DNA of 64,000 nucleotides, taken from the NCBI RefSeq assembly GCF_001293645.1, contig NZ_LBMD01000011.1, positions 124,001 through 188,000 on the forward strand, in the 5' to 3' direction. Origin of the DNA: Bacillus sp. CHD6a. GTDB lineage: Bacteria > Bacillota > Bacilli > Bacillales > Bacillaceae_I. A program made the position numbers and the translations under genes. The notes beneath the pieces were generated by a model. That model was not told the DNA's origin, ran no database searches, and saw only the letters and a program-made list of their open reading frames with translations. Shown one piece after another: positions 24,743-33,445 of the stretch (its first letter is position 1; each line of letters starts with the position of its first letter).

Positions 24743-25605
24743 GAGGACGTTCCTCCTAACAAGGCGAGATAACCATCCTCTAAACTAGGCTCTTGCATCT
24801 TGGCTCCGTAAAACGGTTTTTCATCAGCCAGAACTCGTGCATACACAGAGCTACCACGATGTTCTGAGCTCAGGACAGTATCTTCTTCCAGATTTTCTAA
24901 GTATCCTGATGGAACAACGCCCTCCCACACTTTTCCACAAGCTAATTCTTTCAACTCTTCGACTGTAGCATCCAATAACATTTCGCCTCTTCGCATTACC
25001 GCGATTTCATAACAACTGCTTTCAATATCTGTTACAACATGGGTAGAGAGGAGGATACTTTTGTTAAGCCCTTCTTTAGATAAAAGATTACGAAAGCGCA
25101 GCCTTTCTTCTGGGTCTAGACCTACAGTTGGTTCATCTAGAATAACTAGTTTCGGGTTTCCCATAAATGCTTGGGCGATGCCTACACGCTGTTTCATCCC
25201 ATGGGAAAATGTCTTAATCTTCTCATCGGCTTTGGAAGTTAAGTTTACCTCGTGTAACCATTTTTCTACCTGATCTTTGCGTTCTTTCTTGTTGGTAACC
25301 CCTTTCATCACCCCTACATAATCTAATATCTCTAATGGTGACATTTGGGGGTAGACATGGAAGTGCTGAGGCAGGTATCCAATCATTCTCCTGACCTTTT
25401 CTGGATGTGATAGGATGGAAATGGAGTCAATGAGAATGTCTCCTGACGATGGTTTCATTAAGGTTGCCATAATTCGCATCAGTGTTGATTTTCCTGCGCC
25501 ATTTGGACCTAATAGACCGAAAATTCCCGTAGAGATTTGCAGATTGATAGATGATAGCACTTTTTGCTGTTTATATGTTTTTGATAGATTGTGAATTTCG
25601 ATCAT
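24739..25605 (-). CDS. ABC transporter ATP-binding protein
   Basis: A 288-residue ABC ATPase: Walker A GPNGAGKST near residue 34, Q-loop YLPQHFHVYP, signature FSHGMKQRVG near 135, Walker B LVILDEPTVGLD, and H-loop STHVV. It is the first gene of the operon and overlaps the permease gene by 4 nt, so the two form the transporter. The C-terminal 70 residues are an extra domain seen in multidrug or bacitracin-type exporters. Substrate unknown. Confidence 0.9.
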   Translation of the reverse strand: MIEIHNLSKTYKQQKVLSSINLQISTGIFGLLGPNGAGKSTLMRIMATLMKPSSGDILIDSISILSHPEKVRRMIGYLPQHFHVYPQMSPLEILDYVGVMKGVTNKKERKDQVEKWLHEVNLTSKADEKIKTFSHGMKQRVGIAQAFMGNPKLVILDEPTVGLDPEERLRFRNLLSKEGLNKSILLSTHVVTDIESSCYEIAVMRRGEMLLDATVEELKELACGKVWEGVVPSGYLENLEEDTVLSSEHRGSSVYARVLADEKPFYGAKMQEPSLEDGYLALLGGTSS

Positions 25606-25659
25606 GGTGAATCCTACTTTCTGTTTGACGGCATGAACTTGTTTGTTTAACTTCTTGAT

Positions 25660-25679
25660 AGCTACCTTCCAGGGTAACT
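25660..25679. promoter_or_regulatory. Inverted repeat upstream of the ABC/ECF operon
   Basis: AGCTACC-TTCCAG-GGTAACT is a 7-6-7 inverted repeat with one mismatch, 55 bp upstream of the first ATPase gene. It could be an operator or a small hairpin in the leader; no regulator is assigned. Confidence 0.3.
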
Positions 25680-25814
25680 ACATTCATTATTGAATCCTTC
25701 ATTAATTATAACGAAATAGATTGGAAAAGGTTTAAAATGAGGAGGAAATTTGGAGAAGGGGAGATTTACCAGTAACCATACAATTATCTTTCTAAATTTT
25801 CTATGAAAAAGTTA

Positions 25815-25863
25815 TTGACGACGTTTTCATTATATTTTATAATTACTTTCGAAAGCGCTTTCG
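25815..25863 (+). promoter_or_regulatory. Promoter and operator of the LacI-family gene
   Basis: TTGACG (25815-25820), a 17-bp spacer and TATAAT (25838-25843) form a strong sigma-A promoter. The perfect 14-bp palindrome CGAAAGCGCTTTCG (25850-25863) covers the expected transcription start. This is a textbook LacI-family operator position and implies autorepression. The core GAAAGCGCTTTC also fits the CcpA cre consensus. Confidence 0.85.
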
Positions 25864-25882
25864 GTTTGAGAGAGGGAAAACA

Positions 25883-26902
25883 ATGACAACTATTTATGAT
25901 ATTGCGAAAAAGACGGGCTTCTCTATAACAACTGTATCAAAGGTATTAAATAATTATACAGATGTAAGTGAGAAAACCAAAAAAAAGATACTAGAAGCTG
26001 TAGAAGAAATGGGGTACTACCCCAATTCCCATGCACGCTCATTGATGACCAAGAAATCATGGACAATCGGTGTGGTGTTTATGGAAAACTTAGGTGTTGG
26101 TATTAAACATCCCTTTTTCAATGCCGTTATTGAAAGTTTTAAACAAAGAGCAGAGCAGTTTGGCTATGACATGCTTTTTGTTTCAAGAAACATTATTAAC
26201 GAAAAAAAAAGCTACCTAGATCACTTCCGGCATAGAGGAGTAGACGGAGTAGTAGTGGTTTGTTCCGTATCTGATGATCCAGAAGTAAAAAAACTGATGG
26301 AGTCACCGTTACCTACCGTTATCATTGATATGCATAGCTCTAAATCAAGTGTTGTTTATAGTGATAATAGTTACGGAAGTGTGTTGGCAGTTGACTATCT
26401 TTACTCGCTCGGGCATAGAAAGATTGCACACATTTACGGACATCAGGAAACGTATGCAGGGACTGAAAGATTGAAAGGCTTCATTAGAGCGGTGAAAAAG
26501 CATAATCTGGACATACCCAAATCTTACATCGTGAATGGTGAGTTTTTCTCCATGGAAAGTGGAGAACAGGCAATGAAGGAATTATTGTCATTAGACGATC
26601 CTCCAACTGCTGTCTTTGCTGCAGGGGATAACATGGCTCTTGGTGCAATGAAAGCGATTAAAGAAAAAGGATTATCTGTACCAGATGATATTTCTGTAAT
26701 CGGCTATGATGACATTGAAATAGCAAAACATGTAGCACCGCCACTAACCACTGTCAAACAAAATATGGATCAACTTGGCACAGCAGCTGCTGATTTGCTA
26801 TTAGAGCAAATTAATGAAAAAAGCAAGCTAAAAAAAGCCATCACTATCCCTGTAGAACTAATAATTAGGGAATCTTGTTCATCCATTAAAGTCGATGAGT
26901 GA
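25883..26902 (+). CDS. LacI-family transcriptional regulator of the beta-glucan locus
   Basis: A 339-residue LacI/GalR repressor. The N-terminal helix-turn-helix TIYDIAKKTGFSITTVSKVL (about residues 3-22) is followed by the hinge helix YYPNSHARSLMTKKS and a periplasmic-binding-like effector domain with DGVVVVCS, GHRKIAHIYG, TAVFAAGDNMALGAM and SVIGYDDIEIA. The ATG follows GAGAGAGGG. Its own operator lies at 25850, and two further matching operators precede the binding-protein gene, so it probably represses the transport and glycosidase genes until a beta-glucan-derived sugar binds. Confidence 0.92.
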   Translation: MTTIYDIAKKTGFSITTVSKVLNNYTDVSEKTKKKILEAVEEMGYYPNSHARSLMTKKSWTIGVVFMENLGVGIKHPFFNAVIESFKQRAEQFGYDMLFVSRNIINEKKSYLDHFRHRGVDGVVVVCSVSDDPEVKKLMESPLPTVIIDMHSSKSSVVYSDNSYGSVLAVDYLYSLGHRKIAHIYGHQETYAGTERLKGFIRAVKKHNLDIPKSYIVNGEFFSMESGEQAMKELLSLDDPPTAVFAAGDNMALGAMKAIKEKGLSVPDDISVIGYDDIEIAKHVAPPLTTVKQNMDQLGTAAADLLLEQINEKSKLKKAITIPVELIIRESCSSIKVDE

Positions 26903-26940
26903 AGAGGGGACTAAAAACAGTCTTCTTTTTATCCATAAAA

Positions 26941-26986
26941 CGAAAGCGCTTTAGTTAAAAAATAAGCATTTTCGAAAGCGCTTTAG
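26941..26986 (+). promoter_or_regulatory. Two LacI-family operators before the transport genes
   Basis: CGAAAGCGCTTTAG occurs twice, at 26941-26954 and 26973-26986, 32 bp apart (about three helical turns). Each differs from the lacI-gene operator only in the second-last base. The pair is placed to control the binding-protein gene and everything downstream. CcpA binding is also possible. Confidence 0.82.
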
Positions 26987-27015
26987 TATTTAAAAACAAA
27001 ACGGGGGGTAATTTT

Positions 27016-28326
27016 GTGAAAAAGAAATTATTAATTCTTATTACTGCAGTAATGACGTTAAGCTTATTGGCTGCCTGCGGTGACAAATCTTCTTCCAAGA
27101 AGGCAGATTTGACAGTATGGTCCTTTACCGATGAGTTACAAGAACCTATCAATGTTTTTAAAGAAGAAAATGGAGTAACGGTTGATTTAACGATTATTCC
27201 TATTGAAGATTATCCAACTCGTTTACGTCCAGTATTGGAGAGCGGTCAAGGTGCTCCTGACGTATTTACAGGAGAACTTGCTTTCATTAAAGATTGGGTA
27301 GAGCAAGATTATTGGGAAGACCTTTCTCAAGAGCCTTACAACGTTCAAGAATGGGAAGATGACTATATCCCTTATGTATTTGATCTAGGAAAAGATTCAG
27401 AAGGTAAAATCAAAGCTGTATCTTGGCAAACAACTCCAGGTGGTATCTTCTATAGAAGAAGTATCGCTAAAGAAGTATTAGGTACGGATGATCCTACTGA
27501 GATCGGCGAAAGAATGAGCACAATGGACGGTTTGTTTGAAGTTGGAGAAGAATTAAAATCTGCTGGTTACCGTCTATTCCCTGATGAAGGAGCTGTTCGT
27601 TGGTTTGCACAAGGTCAAGATCCACAACCTTGGGTTAACGAAAATAACGAGCTAGTTTTGACAGAAGGAAGAATCAACTATTTCGACTATGCGAAAGAAT
27701 TACGTGATAAAGATTTAACAGCATTTGCACCGGAATGGTCTCCTGCATGGTTTGCAGCAATGGATGAGCCAATCAATTACAATGCAGGTTGGGAAGAAGT
27801 GAAAGAAGAAAGTTCTGATCAAACAGAAGTGTTCGCATATGCATTACCAACTTGGGGTCTTCACAGTGTTCTAAAAACAAACACAGAAGAAACGGTTGGA
27901 GACTGGGCAGTAACAAACGGTCCGAACCCATACTTCTGGGGCGGAACTTGGTTAGGAATCTACAAAGGTTCTGAAAATAAAGATCTTGCATGGAAATTCG
28001 TTCAAATGATGACACATGACGAAGAGTTCTTAACTGATTGGGCAAAAGAAACAGGAGATGTTCTTTCCTACTTACCGGTTACAGAAAAAATCAAAGGTGA
28101 TTTCCAAGAGCCATTCTTAGGCGGACAAAATAACTATACGTTCTTCTTAGAAGAAGCTGCAAATATCAACCCAGGTACTGTAACGAAATATGACCAACAG
28201 ATTGATGGATTCTTTGGATCTATGGTTGGGGAGTATGTGGAAGGAACGAAAACGAAAGAAGAAGCAATTGAAGAGTTCTATCGTTTAGTGAAGAATGCAT
28301 ACCCAGATATTAAGACACCTGAATAA
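27016..28326 (+). CDS. Sugar ABC transporter substrate-binding lipoprotein
   Basis: A 436-residue family 1 extracellular solute-binding protein. A signal peptide ends in the lipobox LLAAC (cysteine near residue 21), so it is a membrane-anchored lipoprotein outside the cell. The mature part starts DLTVWSFTDELQEPI, typical of CUT1 sugar-binding proteins. The GTG start follows GGGGGGT. Operators lie upstream; two permease genes and beta-glucosidases follow, so the ligand is probably a beta-gluco-oligosaccharide such as laminaribiose or larger (inference). The gap to the permease gene holds a strong hairpin. Confidence 0.88.
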   Translation: MKKKLLILITAVMTLSLLAACGDKSSSKKADLTVWSFTDELQEPINVFKEENGVTVDLTIIPIEDYPTRLRPVLESGQGAPDVFTGELAFIKDWVEQDYWEDLSQEPYNVQEWEDDYIPYVFDLGKDSEGKIKAVSWQTTPGGIFYRRSIAKEVLGTDDPTEIGERMSTMDGLFEVGEELKSAGYRLFPDEGAVRWFAQGQDPQPWVNENNELVLTEGRINYFDYAKELRDKDLTAFAPEWSPAWFAAMDEPINYNAGWEEVKEESSDQTEVFAYALPTWGLHSVLKTNTEETVGDWAVTNGPNPYFWGGTWLGIYKGSENKDLAWKFVQMMTHDEEFLTDWAKETGDVLSYLPVTEKIKGDFQEPFLGGQNNYTFFLEEAANINPGTVTKYDQQIDGFFGSMVGEYVEGTKTKEEAIEEFYRLVKNAYPDIKTPE

Positions 28327-28337
28327 TGCAACAAGGG

Positions 28338-28372
28338 ATGTGGTGGGAGCTGAAACTTGGCTCCCACCCATC
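28338..28372 (+). other. Intercistronic hairpin without U-tract
   Basis: GGTGGGAGC (28342-28350) pairs perfectly with GCTCCCACC (28360-28368) over a 9-nt loop, extended by GATG/CATC, 12 nt after the binding-protein stop codon. No U-run follows, so it is unlikely to be an efficient terminator. A role in protecting the upstream mRNA is suggested. Confidence 0.7.
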
Positions 28373-28383
28373 ATTTAAAGTAA

Positions 28384-28442
28384 GCTCTGTTAACTGCCGC
28401 TATCTCCCGTCGGAGTCTGCGCCTTTTGCTCCAATCCACAGC
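28384..28442. repeat. Internally deleted copy of the 128-bp element
   Basis: A 59-bp run containing GCCGCTATCTCCC, GGAGTCTGCGCCTTTTGC and TCCAATCCACAGC matches the right half of the 128-bp element fused to a short left end (GCTCTGTTAACT). It lies inside the transport operon, between the binding-protein and permease genes. Confidence 0.75.
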
Positions 28443-28506
28443 TAGGTTATTTATTTAACATATCATCTCTTTTATTAACAGGGTTATAAGAAAGAAGGCG
28501 ATTGAT

Positions 28507-29391
28507 TTGAAGAAAAAAGATCATTATGGCTATCTGTTCATCCTACCATTTTTCATCGTCTTTGGAATATTTAGCATCTATCCAATAGTACTAACCTTCT
28601 ATTATAGTTTTACAAACTACTCCGGTATGGGAGTGCCAGAAGTTATTGGATTGGCTAACTATACAAGACTACTTACTGACAGCTACTTTTTACAAGCATT
28701 CTTTAACACTTGGTACATTTGGGGAGTTAACTTCTTTTTCCAAATGCTTATAGCATTGGGGCTTGCGATTTTGTTCTCTGATATCCGCTTGAAGATGAGA
28801 GGACTTGGTTTCTTCCGTGCTGTACTTTATCTTCCAAACTTGATTACTATCGCATCGGTAGCTTTATTGTTTGGTATTTTACTAGGCTGGCATCATGGAA
28901 CATTGAATCATTTATTAATGGATTTAGGAATTATCTCTCAGCCAATCAACTGGCTTAATGATCCTACTACAGCAAAATGGTCTGTTGCTTTAATCGGGGC
29001 ATGGATGTGGTTTGGTCATACATTTATCGTGTTAATGGCAGGTATTTCAGGTATTTCAAAGGATTACTATGAAGCGGCACTTATTGACGGAGCAAACCGT
29101 TGGAAAACATTGTTCCACATTACATTGCCATTGTTAAAACCAATTATGTTATATATCATGATCACTTCTCTTATTGGCGGCTTGCAGATTTTCGAATTGC
29201 CGATGTTATTAACAGACGGTATGGGTGCACCGCAAGGATCCCTAAACACAATGGTTTTATATATGTACAACCAGGCATTTAAATTTAACAACTATGGATA
29301 CGCCGCAGCGGTCGCATACGGATTATTCTTGATTACGTTAATCTTCTCGTTTGCAACATTTAAAGCTATGTACCGCAAAAGCATGGATTAG
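28507..29391 (+). CDS. Sugar ABC transporter permease (MalF-like)
   Basis: A 294-residue CUT1 permease with six transmembrane segments. It carries the EAA loop DYYEAALIDGANRWKTLFHI before the last segments, which contacts the ATPase. It starts at TTG 28507 after AGAAGGCG. With the next gene it forms the membrane channel for the binding protein upstream. No ATPase gene occurs in the locus; in Bacillus such systems usually share MsmX. Confidence 0.9.
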   Translation: MKKKDHYGYLFILPFFIVFGIFSIYPIVLTFYYSFTNYSGMGVPEVIGLANYTRLLTDSYFLQAFFNTWYIWGVNFFFQMLIALGLAILFSDIRLKMRGLGFFRAVLYLPNLITIASVALLFGILLGWHHGTLNHLLMDLGIISQPINWLNDPTTAKWSVALIGAWMWFGHTFIVLMAGISGISKDYYEAALIDGANRWKTLFHITLPLLKPIMLYIMITSLIGGLQIFELPMLLTDGMGAPQGSLNTMVLYMYNQAFKFNNYGYAAAVAYGLFLITLIFSFATFKAMYRKSMD

Positions 29392-29403
29392 GAGTGAGTT
29401 AGT

Positions 29404-30234
29404 GTGAATAAAAGTACTTTTGTAAAGAGCATCCTCTACGGGCTTTTAATATTGCTTGCGATTATTAGCTTTATCCCATTTTATATGATGATTATCAACG
29501 CTACGAGATCCAATTCAGAAATACTGCAAAAAGGGTTCACCCTTTTACCAGGTAGCGCAATCATGGAAAACTATGAAAGATTGATAAGTTTCGTCAACAT
29601 TTGGCAAGGATTTGGTAATAGTGTATTTATTGCAATTTGTGTCACTGTATTAAGCTCATACTTTTCCGCACTGACGGCATATGGGTTTGCGATTTATAAC
29701 TTTAAAGGTAAAAATTTTCTATTCGTTTCTGTATTAATTTTGATGATGGTCCCGGGCCAACTAGGTCTAATTGGATTCTATGACTTAAATAAGACATTAG
29801 GTACATTGGACAGTTATATCCCATTAATCATTCCGGCTATAGCAAGTCCATTCGTTGTTTTCTTCCTACGACAATTTCTTGTCTCCACCCTGCATCCAAC
29901 ATTATTGGAAGCTGCCAGAATGGATGGAGCAAGTGAAATAAGAATTTTCCATACGATAGGTTTACCTATCATGATGCCGGCAGTAGCTACAATGGGTATC
30001 TTTACCTTCATCGGATCTTGGAACAACTACATTGTTCCATTAGTAGTTTTATTCAGTCCGGAAAAGTACACGTTACCGGTCATGATGGGCTTCTTGAGAG
30101 GATCAAAGGTAGCAGAGAATCTAGGTTCAATGTATTTAGGAATCGCGATATCTGTTGTACCAATTATGATTATCTTCTTGTTCCTATCCAAATATATCAT
30201 TAGCAGTATTTCCGCAGGTGGAGTAAAAGAATAA
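29404..30234 (+). CDS. Sugar ABC transporter permease (MalG-like)
   Basis: A 276-residue CUT1 permease with six transmembrane segments and the EAA loop LLEAARMDGASEIRIFHTI followed by LPIMMPAVAT. The GTG start at 29404 follows TAGGAGTG, 12 nt after the preceding permease gene, so it is co-translated with it. It ends in VKE like other MalG-type proteins. Confidence 0.92.
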   Translation: MNKSTFVKSILYGLLILLAIISFIPFYMMIINATRSNSEILQKGFTLLPGSAIMENYERLISFVNIWQGFGNSVFIAICVTVLSSYFSALTAYGFAIYNFKGKNFLFVSVLILMMVPGQLGLIGFYDLNKTLGTLDSYIPLIIPAIASPFVVFFLRQFLVSTLHPTLLEAARMDGASEIRIFHTIGLPIMMPAVATMGIFTFIGSWNNYIVPLVVLFSPEKYTLPVMMGFLRGSKVAENLGSMYLGIAISVVPIMIIFLFLSKYIISSISAGGVKE

Positions 30235-30271
30235 ATAAAAAGCAACTAGATTAATAGAAGAGGTGAACGGC

Positions 30272-31603
30272 ATGTTAAATTTTTCAAAGGATTTTATTTT
30301 TGGAACAGCAACATCCTCCTACCAAATAGAAGGAGCACACGATGAAGGAGGTCGTACTCCATCCATTTGGGATACTTTTTCAAGAACACCAGGTAAGGTG
30401 TGGAATGGAGACACAGGAGATGTTGCTTGTGACCACTACCACCGTTATGAAGAAGACATCAACATTATCAAAAGTCTTGGTGTAGATTCTTATCGACTAT
30501 CTATCGCTTGGCCGAGAATTTTCCCACAACAAGGTGTTTATAACCAAGAAGGTATGGACTTTTATAAAAAGTTAATTAACGGCTTATTGGAAGCTGGTAT
30601 CAAGCCAATGGTTACGTTATACCACTGGGACCTTCCGATGTGGGCACACGAACAAGGCGGATGGGTAAACCGTGAGTCTGTTTCATGGTTCTTGGAGTTT
30701 GCAGACAAGTGTTATGAAGAGTTAGACGAATTGGTTTATTCATGGATTACGCACAATGAACCGTGGTGTGCAAGTTTCTTGAGCTATCACCTTGGACATC
30801 ATGCTCCTGGACATACAAACCTTGAAGAAGGAGTAAAAGCAGCACATCATATACTACTTTCTCATGGTGAAGCAGTTAAGTTGTTAAAAGGTAAATTCGG
30901 ATCTTCTACACCGATTGGAATTACACTTAACCTAGCGCCTTCTTATGCTCCAACAGATTCAATCAATGATCAGATTGCACGAAACAATTCTGACGGCTAT
31001 GCTAACCGTTGGTTCCTAGATCCAATTTTCAAAGGTTCTTATCCAATGGATATGATTAACCTGTTTTCCAAGTTGATTCATAACTTTGATTTCATTCAAG
31101 AAGGAGATTTGGAATCGATTTCAACTCCATGTGATTTCTTCGGAATCAACTATTACGCAAGATCATTGGTGGAGTTTGATCCAAGTTCCCCAATGCTAAA
31201 TAAAGGTGCATACTCTGATTATCCGAAAACGGGTATGGGCTGGGATATTTCTCCACAAGAGTTTAAGGAATTGATCAGAGGACTTCGTGAGAACTATACC
31301 GATCTACCAATCTACATCACGGAAAATGGCGCGGCTTATGACGATGTAGTCGTGGACGGTTGTGTACATGACCATGAGCGTAAAGATTATGTGGAGAAGC
31401 ATATTACAGCTGTTGCTGAGTTGAATGATGAAGGCATGAATATCGCGGGTTATTTCCTTTGGTCTTTATTTGATAATTTTGAATGGGCATTTGGCTATGA
31501 CAAGCGTTTCGGCATGGTGTATGTGGATTTTGAAACGCAGGAAAGAATTTTGAAAGATAGTGCGAAGAGATATCAGGAGATTATCAGTTTAAGGAGTATA
31601 TAA
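30272..31603 (+). CDS. GH1 beta-glucosidase
   Basis: A 443-residue family 1 glycoside hydrolase. It has the N-terminal signature FIFGTATSSYQIEGA, acid/base Glu163 in THNEP, and nucleophile Glu351 in ITENG; WSLFDNFEWAFGYDKRFG binds the glucose subsite. There is no signal peptide, so it is cytoplasmic. No phosphate-binding motif was looked for in detail; import by an ABC transporter rather than a PTS suggests an unphosphorylated substrate. The ATG at 30272 follows GAAGAGGTG. It likely releases glucose from imported beta-gluco-oligosaccharides. Confidence 0.93.
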   Translation: MLNFSKDFIFGTATSSYQIEGAHDEGGRTPSIWDTFSRTPGKVWNGDTGDVACDHYHRYEEDINIIKSLGVDSYRLSIAWPRIFPQQGVYNQEGMDFYKKLINGLLEAGIKPMVTLYHWDLPMWAHEQGGWVNRESVSWFLEFADKCYEELDELVYSWITHNEPWCASFLSYHLGHHAPGHTNLEEGVKAAHHILLSHGEAVKLLKGKFGSSTPIGITLNLAPSYAPTDSINDQIARNNSDGYANRWFLDPIFKGSYPMDMINLFSKLIHNFDFIQEGDLESISTPCDFFGINYYARSLVEFDPSSPMLNKGAYSDYPKTGMGWDISPQEFKELIRGLRENYTDLPIYITENGAAYDDVVVDGCVHDHERKDYVEKHITAVAELNDEGMNIAGYFLWSLFDNFEWAFGYDKRFGMVYVDFETQERILKDSAKRYQEIISLRSI

Positions 31604-31660
31604 GTTCATTTAACAGAACTTAGCACTGCTTATTCTTTATGACAAAATCTGCACACAGGA

Positions 31661-31685
31661 CCACTCAGGATTGAGTGGTTTTTTT
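31661..31685 (+). terminator. Terminator after the GH1 gene
   Basis: A CCACTCA/TGAGTGG stem with a 4-nt loop is followed by TTTTTTT. Confidence 0.9.
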
Positions 31686-31713
31686 GAAAGGGAAAATGGG
31701 TTTGGTAGGGACG

Positions 31714-31986
31714 AAGACACTGAAAAACTGTTAACGTAAAGTTAATAAATATTTCTAGCTGTTGATTGGAGCAAAAGGCGAAGACTCCTCGAAAATGCTA
31801 CGCATTTTTTTCGTGCGATGAATCGCTGCCGAAGCCTTCCTTGTCCTGAGGGAGATAGCGCTAGGTGGAGACCCCGCAGGCTTGCCGAGGAGACTCACGT
31901 CAGCCCCTAGGAAAGCGAAGCCATTTGCGGAAATCAACAGCGGTGTCTTAACAACATCTAAAATCAATGACTATTTCAGTGGCTTC
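31714..31986. mobile_element. MITE-like composite element containing an expanded 128-bp unit
   Basis: The ends GAAGACACTGAA and TTCAGTGGCTTC are near-perfect inverted repeats. Inside, a core from GCTGTTGATTGGAGC (31758) to GAAATCAACAGC (31941) is a 184-bp version of the 128-bp element with about 56 extra bases. The flanks between ends and core (TGTTAACGTAAAGTTAATAAAT and AAAATCAATGACTATTTC) match those of the element at 51137-51303. It has no coding capacity and no clear target duplication here. Confidence 0.75.
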
Positions 31987-32086
31987 GTATGAACTAGGGG
32001 GATTTTGGCATCAACTCATGTGGTTTTGGTACGAACTCGGGTTGATTCGGCATCAACTCCCCCCATTTTGGCACGAACTCAAAAAA
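31982..32086. repeat. Five-unit 21-bp tandem array
   Basis: TTTTGG-type units begin at 32003, 32024, 32045 and 32066, exactly 21 bp apart, with a diverged fifth unit at 31982. They alternate between GGCATCAACTC and GGTACGAACTC/GGCACGAACTC. The array sits directly upstream of the GH30 ribosome site, so it is probably in the transcript leader or promoter region. Confidence 0.85.
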
Positions 32087-32100
32087 ATGGAGGTTATTTT

Positions 32101-33438
32101 ATGAAAAATGTAACAGTTATTCAAACGAAGAAAGATGGAGAAAGACATTGGAACGAACTAAGTGAGGTTGCTTGGAAGCAGAAAGAAGACACGAACAAAT
32201 CCTCTGTGAAGCTTTTACCTGAAGAACAATATCAACAATGGCTTGGTTTCGGCGGAGCATTTACGGAAGCGGCTGCGTTTAATTGGTCTCAGCTATCAGA
32301 AACTAACAAAAAAGCTATTATCAACGCTTATTTTAATAAAGAAACAGGATTAGGATACAATCTTGGTCGGACTGCAATCCACAGTAGTGATTTTGCGCTG
32401 GGCAACTATACATACGTCGAAGAAGGAGATGTGAGCCTGGAGTCCTTCAACATAGAGCGGGAACAAAAGTACGTTCTTCCATTTATCAAAGCAGCAGAGC
32501 AGGAAGCGAAAGAAACGCTGACCATATTAGCTTCTCCTTGGAGTCCTCCACCATGGATGAAAACAAATGGTGAGATGAATAACGGCGGAAAATTGTTGGA
32601 CGAGTACAGGGAAGCATGGGCCAATTATTATGTGAAATATGTAAAAGCAATGGAAACGGAAGGGGTGCCGATTTGGGGAATTTCCGTGCAAAACGAACCG
32701 GAAGCTACACAGGTTTGGGATTCTTGTATTTACACAGCAGAGGAAGAACGAGATTTTGTCAAAAACTTCTTAGGTCCAATGATGGAAGAGAACGGGCTTG
32801 GAGAGAAAAAGATTATCATCTGGGACCATAATCGAGATGTCATTGTTGAAAGAGCTACAACTGTATTGTCCGATCCTGAGGCAGCGAAATATGTTTGGGG
32901 AACAGGGAACCACTGGTATGTTTCAGAGGAATTTGAGAATCTCTCCAAAGTACATGAAGCATTTCCAGACAAACACTTATTGTTCACAGAAGGGTGTATT
33001 GAAGGTGGCGTGAAGCTTGGTGCATGGCATACGGGGGAGCGTTATGCAAGAAACATTATCGGGGATATGAACAACTGGCTAGAAGGATTCATCGACTGGA
33101 ATCTTGTGCTTGATATGCAAGGCGGACCGAACCATGTGGGCAATTACTGTGATGCGCCGATCATAGCGGATACGGAAAAAAATGATGTCCATTACAACAG
33201 TTCTTACTATTATATTGGACACTTTAGTAAGTTTATCAAGCCTGGTGCGAAGAGAATCGCGCATGAAACGGAGCTTTCAGACCTATCACTTGTGGCATTC
33301 AAAAATAAAGATGAAAGTATTGCCGTCGTTCTTCTAAATGAAACAGAAGCAAATAAAGATACTTTGATAGAACTTGAAGGGGAAGTAATGGAACTTGTCA
33401 TTCCTGCAAGATCTATTACGACTGTTGTATTCAACTAA
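32101..33438 (+). CDS. GH30 family glycosidase
   Basis: A 445-residue family 30 glycoside hydrolase (glucosylceramidase-like clan A barrel with a C-terminal beta domain). It shows WLGFGGAFTEAAA at the start, acid/base Glu199 in SVQNEPEA, nucleophile Glu297 in LLFTEGC, and the side beta domain ending in PARSITTVVFN. No signal peptide is present, so it is likely intracellular. GH30 members cleave beta-1,6- or beta-1,3-glucosides and xylans; in this locus a beta-glucan side-chain or oligosaccharide is most likely. The ATG at 32101 has AATGGAGG upstream; the open frame upstream is the 21-bp repeat and is not coding. Confidence 0.88.
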   Translation: MKNVTVIQTKKDGERHWNELSEVAWKQKEDTNKSSVKLLPEEQYQQWLGFGGAFTEAAAFNWSQLSETNKKAIINAYFNKETGLGYNLGRTAIHSSDFALGNYTYVEEGDVSLESFNIEREQKYVLPFIKAAEQEAKETLTILASPWSPPPWMKTNGEMNNGGKLLDEYREAWANYYVKYVKAMETEGVPIWGISVQNEPEATQVWDSCIYTAEEERDFVKNFLGPMMEENGLGEKKIIIWDHNRDVIVERATTVLSDPEAAKYVWGTGNHWYVSEEFENLSKVHEAFPDKHLLFTEGCIEGGVKLGAWHTGERYARNIIGDMNNWLEGFIDWNLVLDMQGGPNHVGNYCDAPIIADTEKNDVHYNSSYYYIGHFSKFIKPGAKRIAHETELSDLSLVAFKNKDESIAVVLLNETEANKDTLIELEGEVMELVIPARSITTVVFN

Positions 33439-33445
33439 TTTCTTT

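Noticed and set aside
32005-32100. N-terminal extension of the GH30 protein
   Set aside because: The upstream frame is only the 21-bp repeat, while a good ribosome site (AATGGAGG) precedes the ATG at 32101, where GH30 homology begins soon after.
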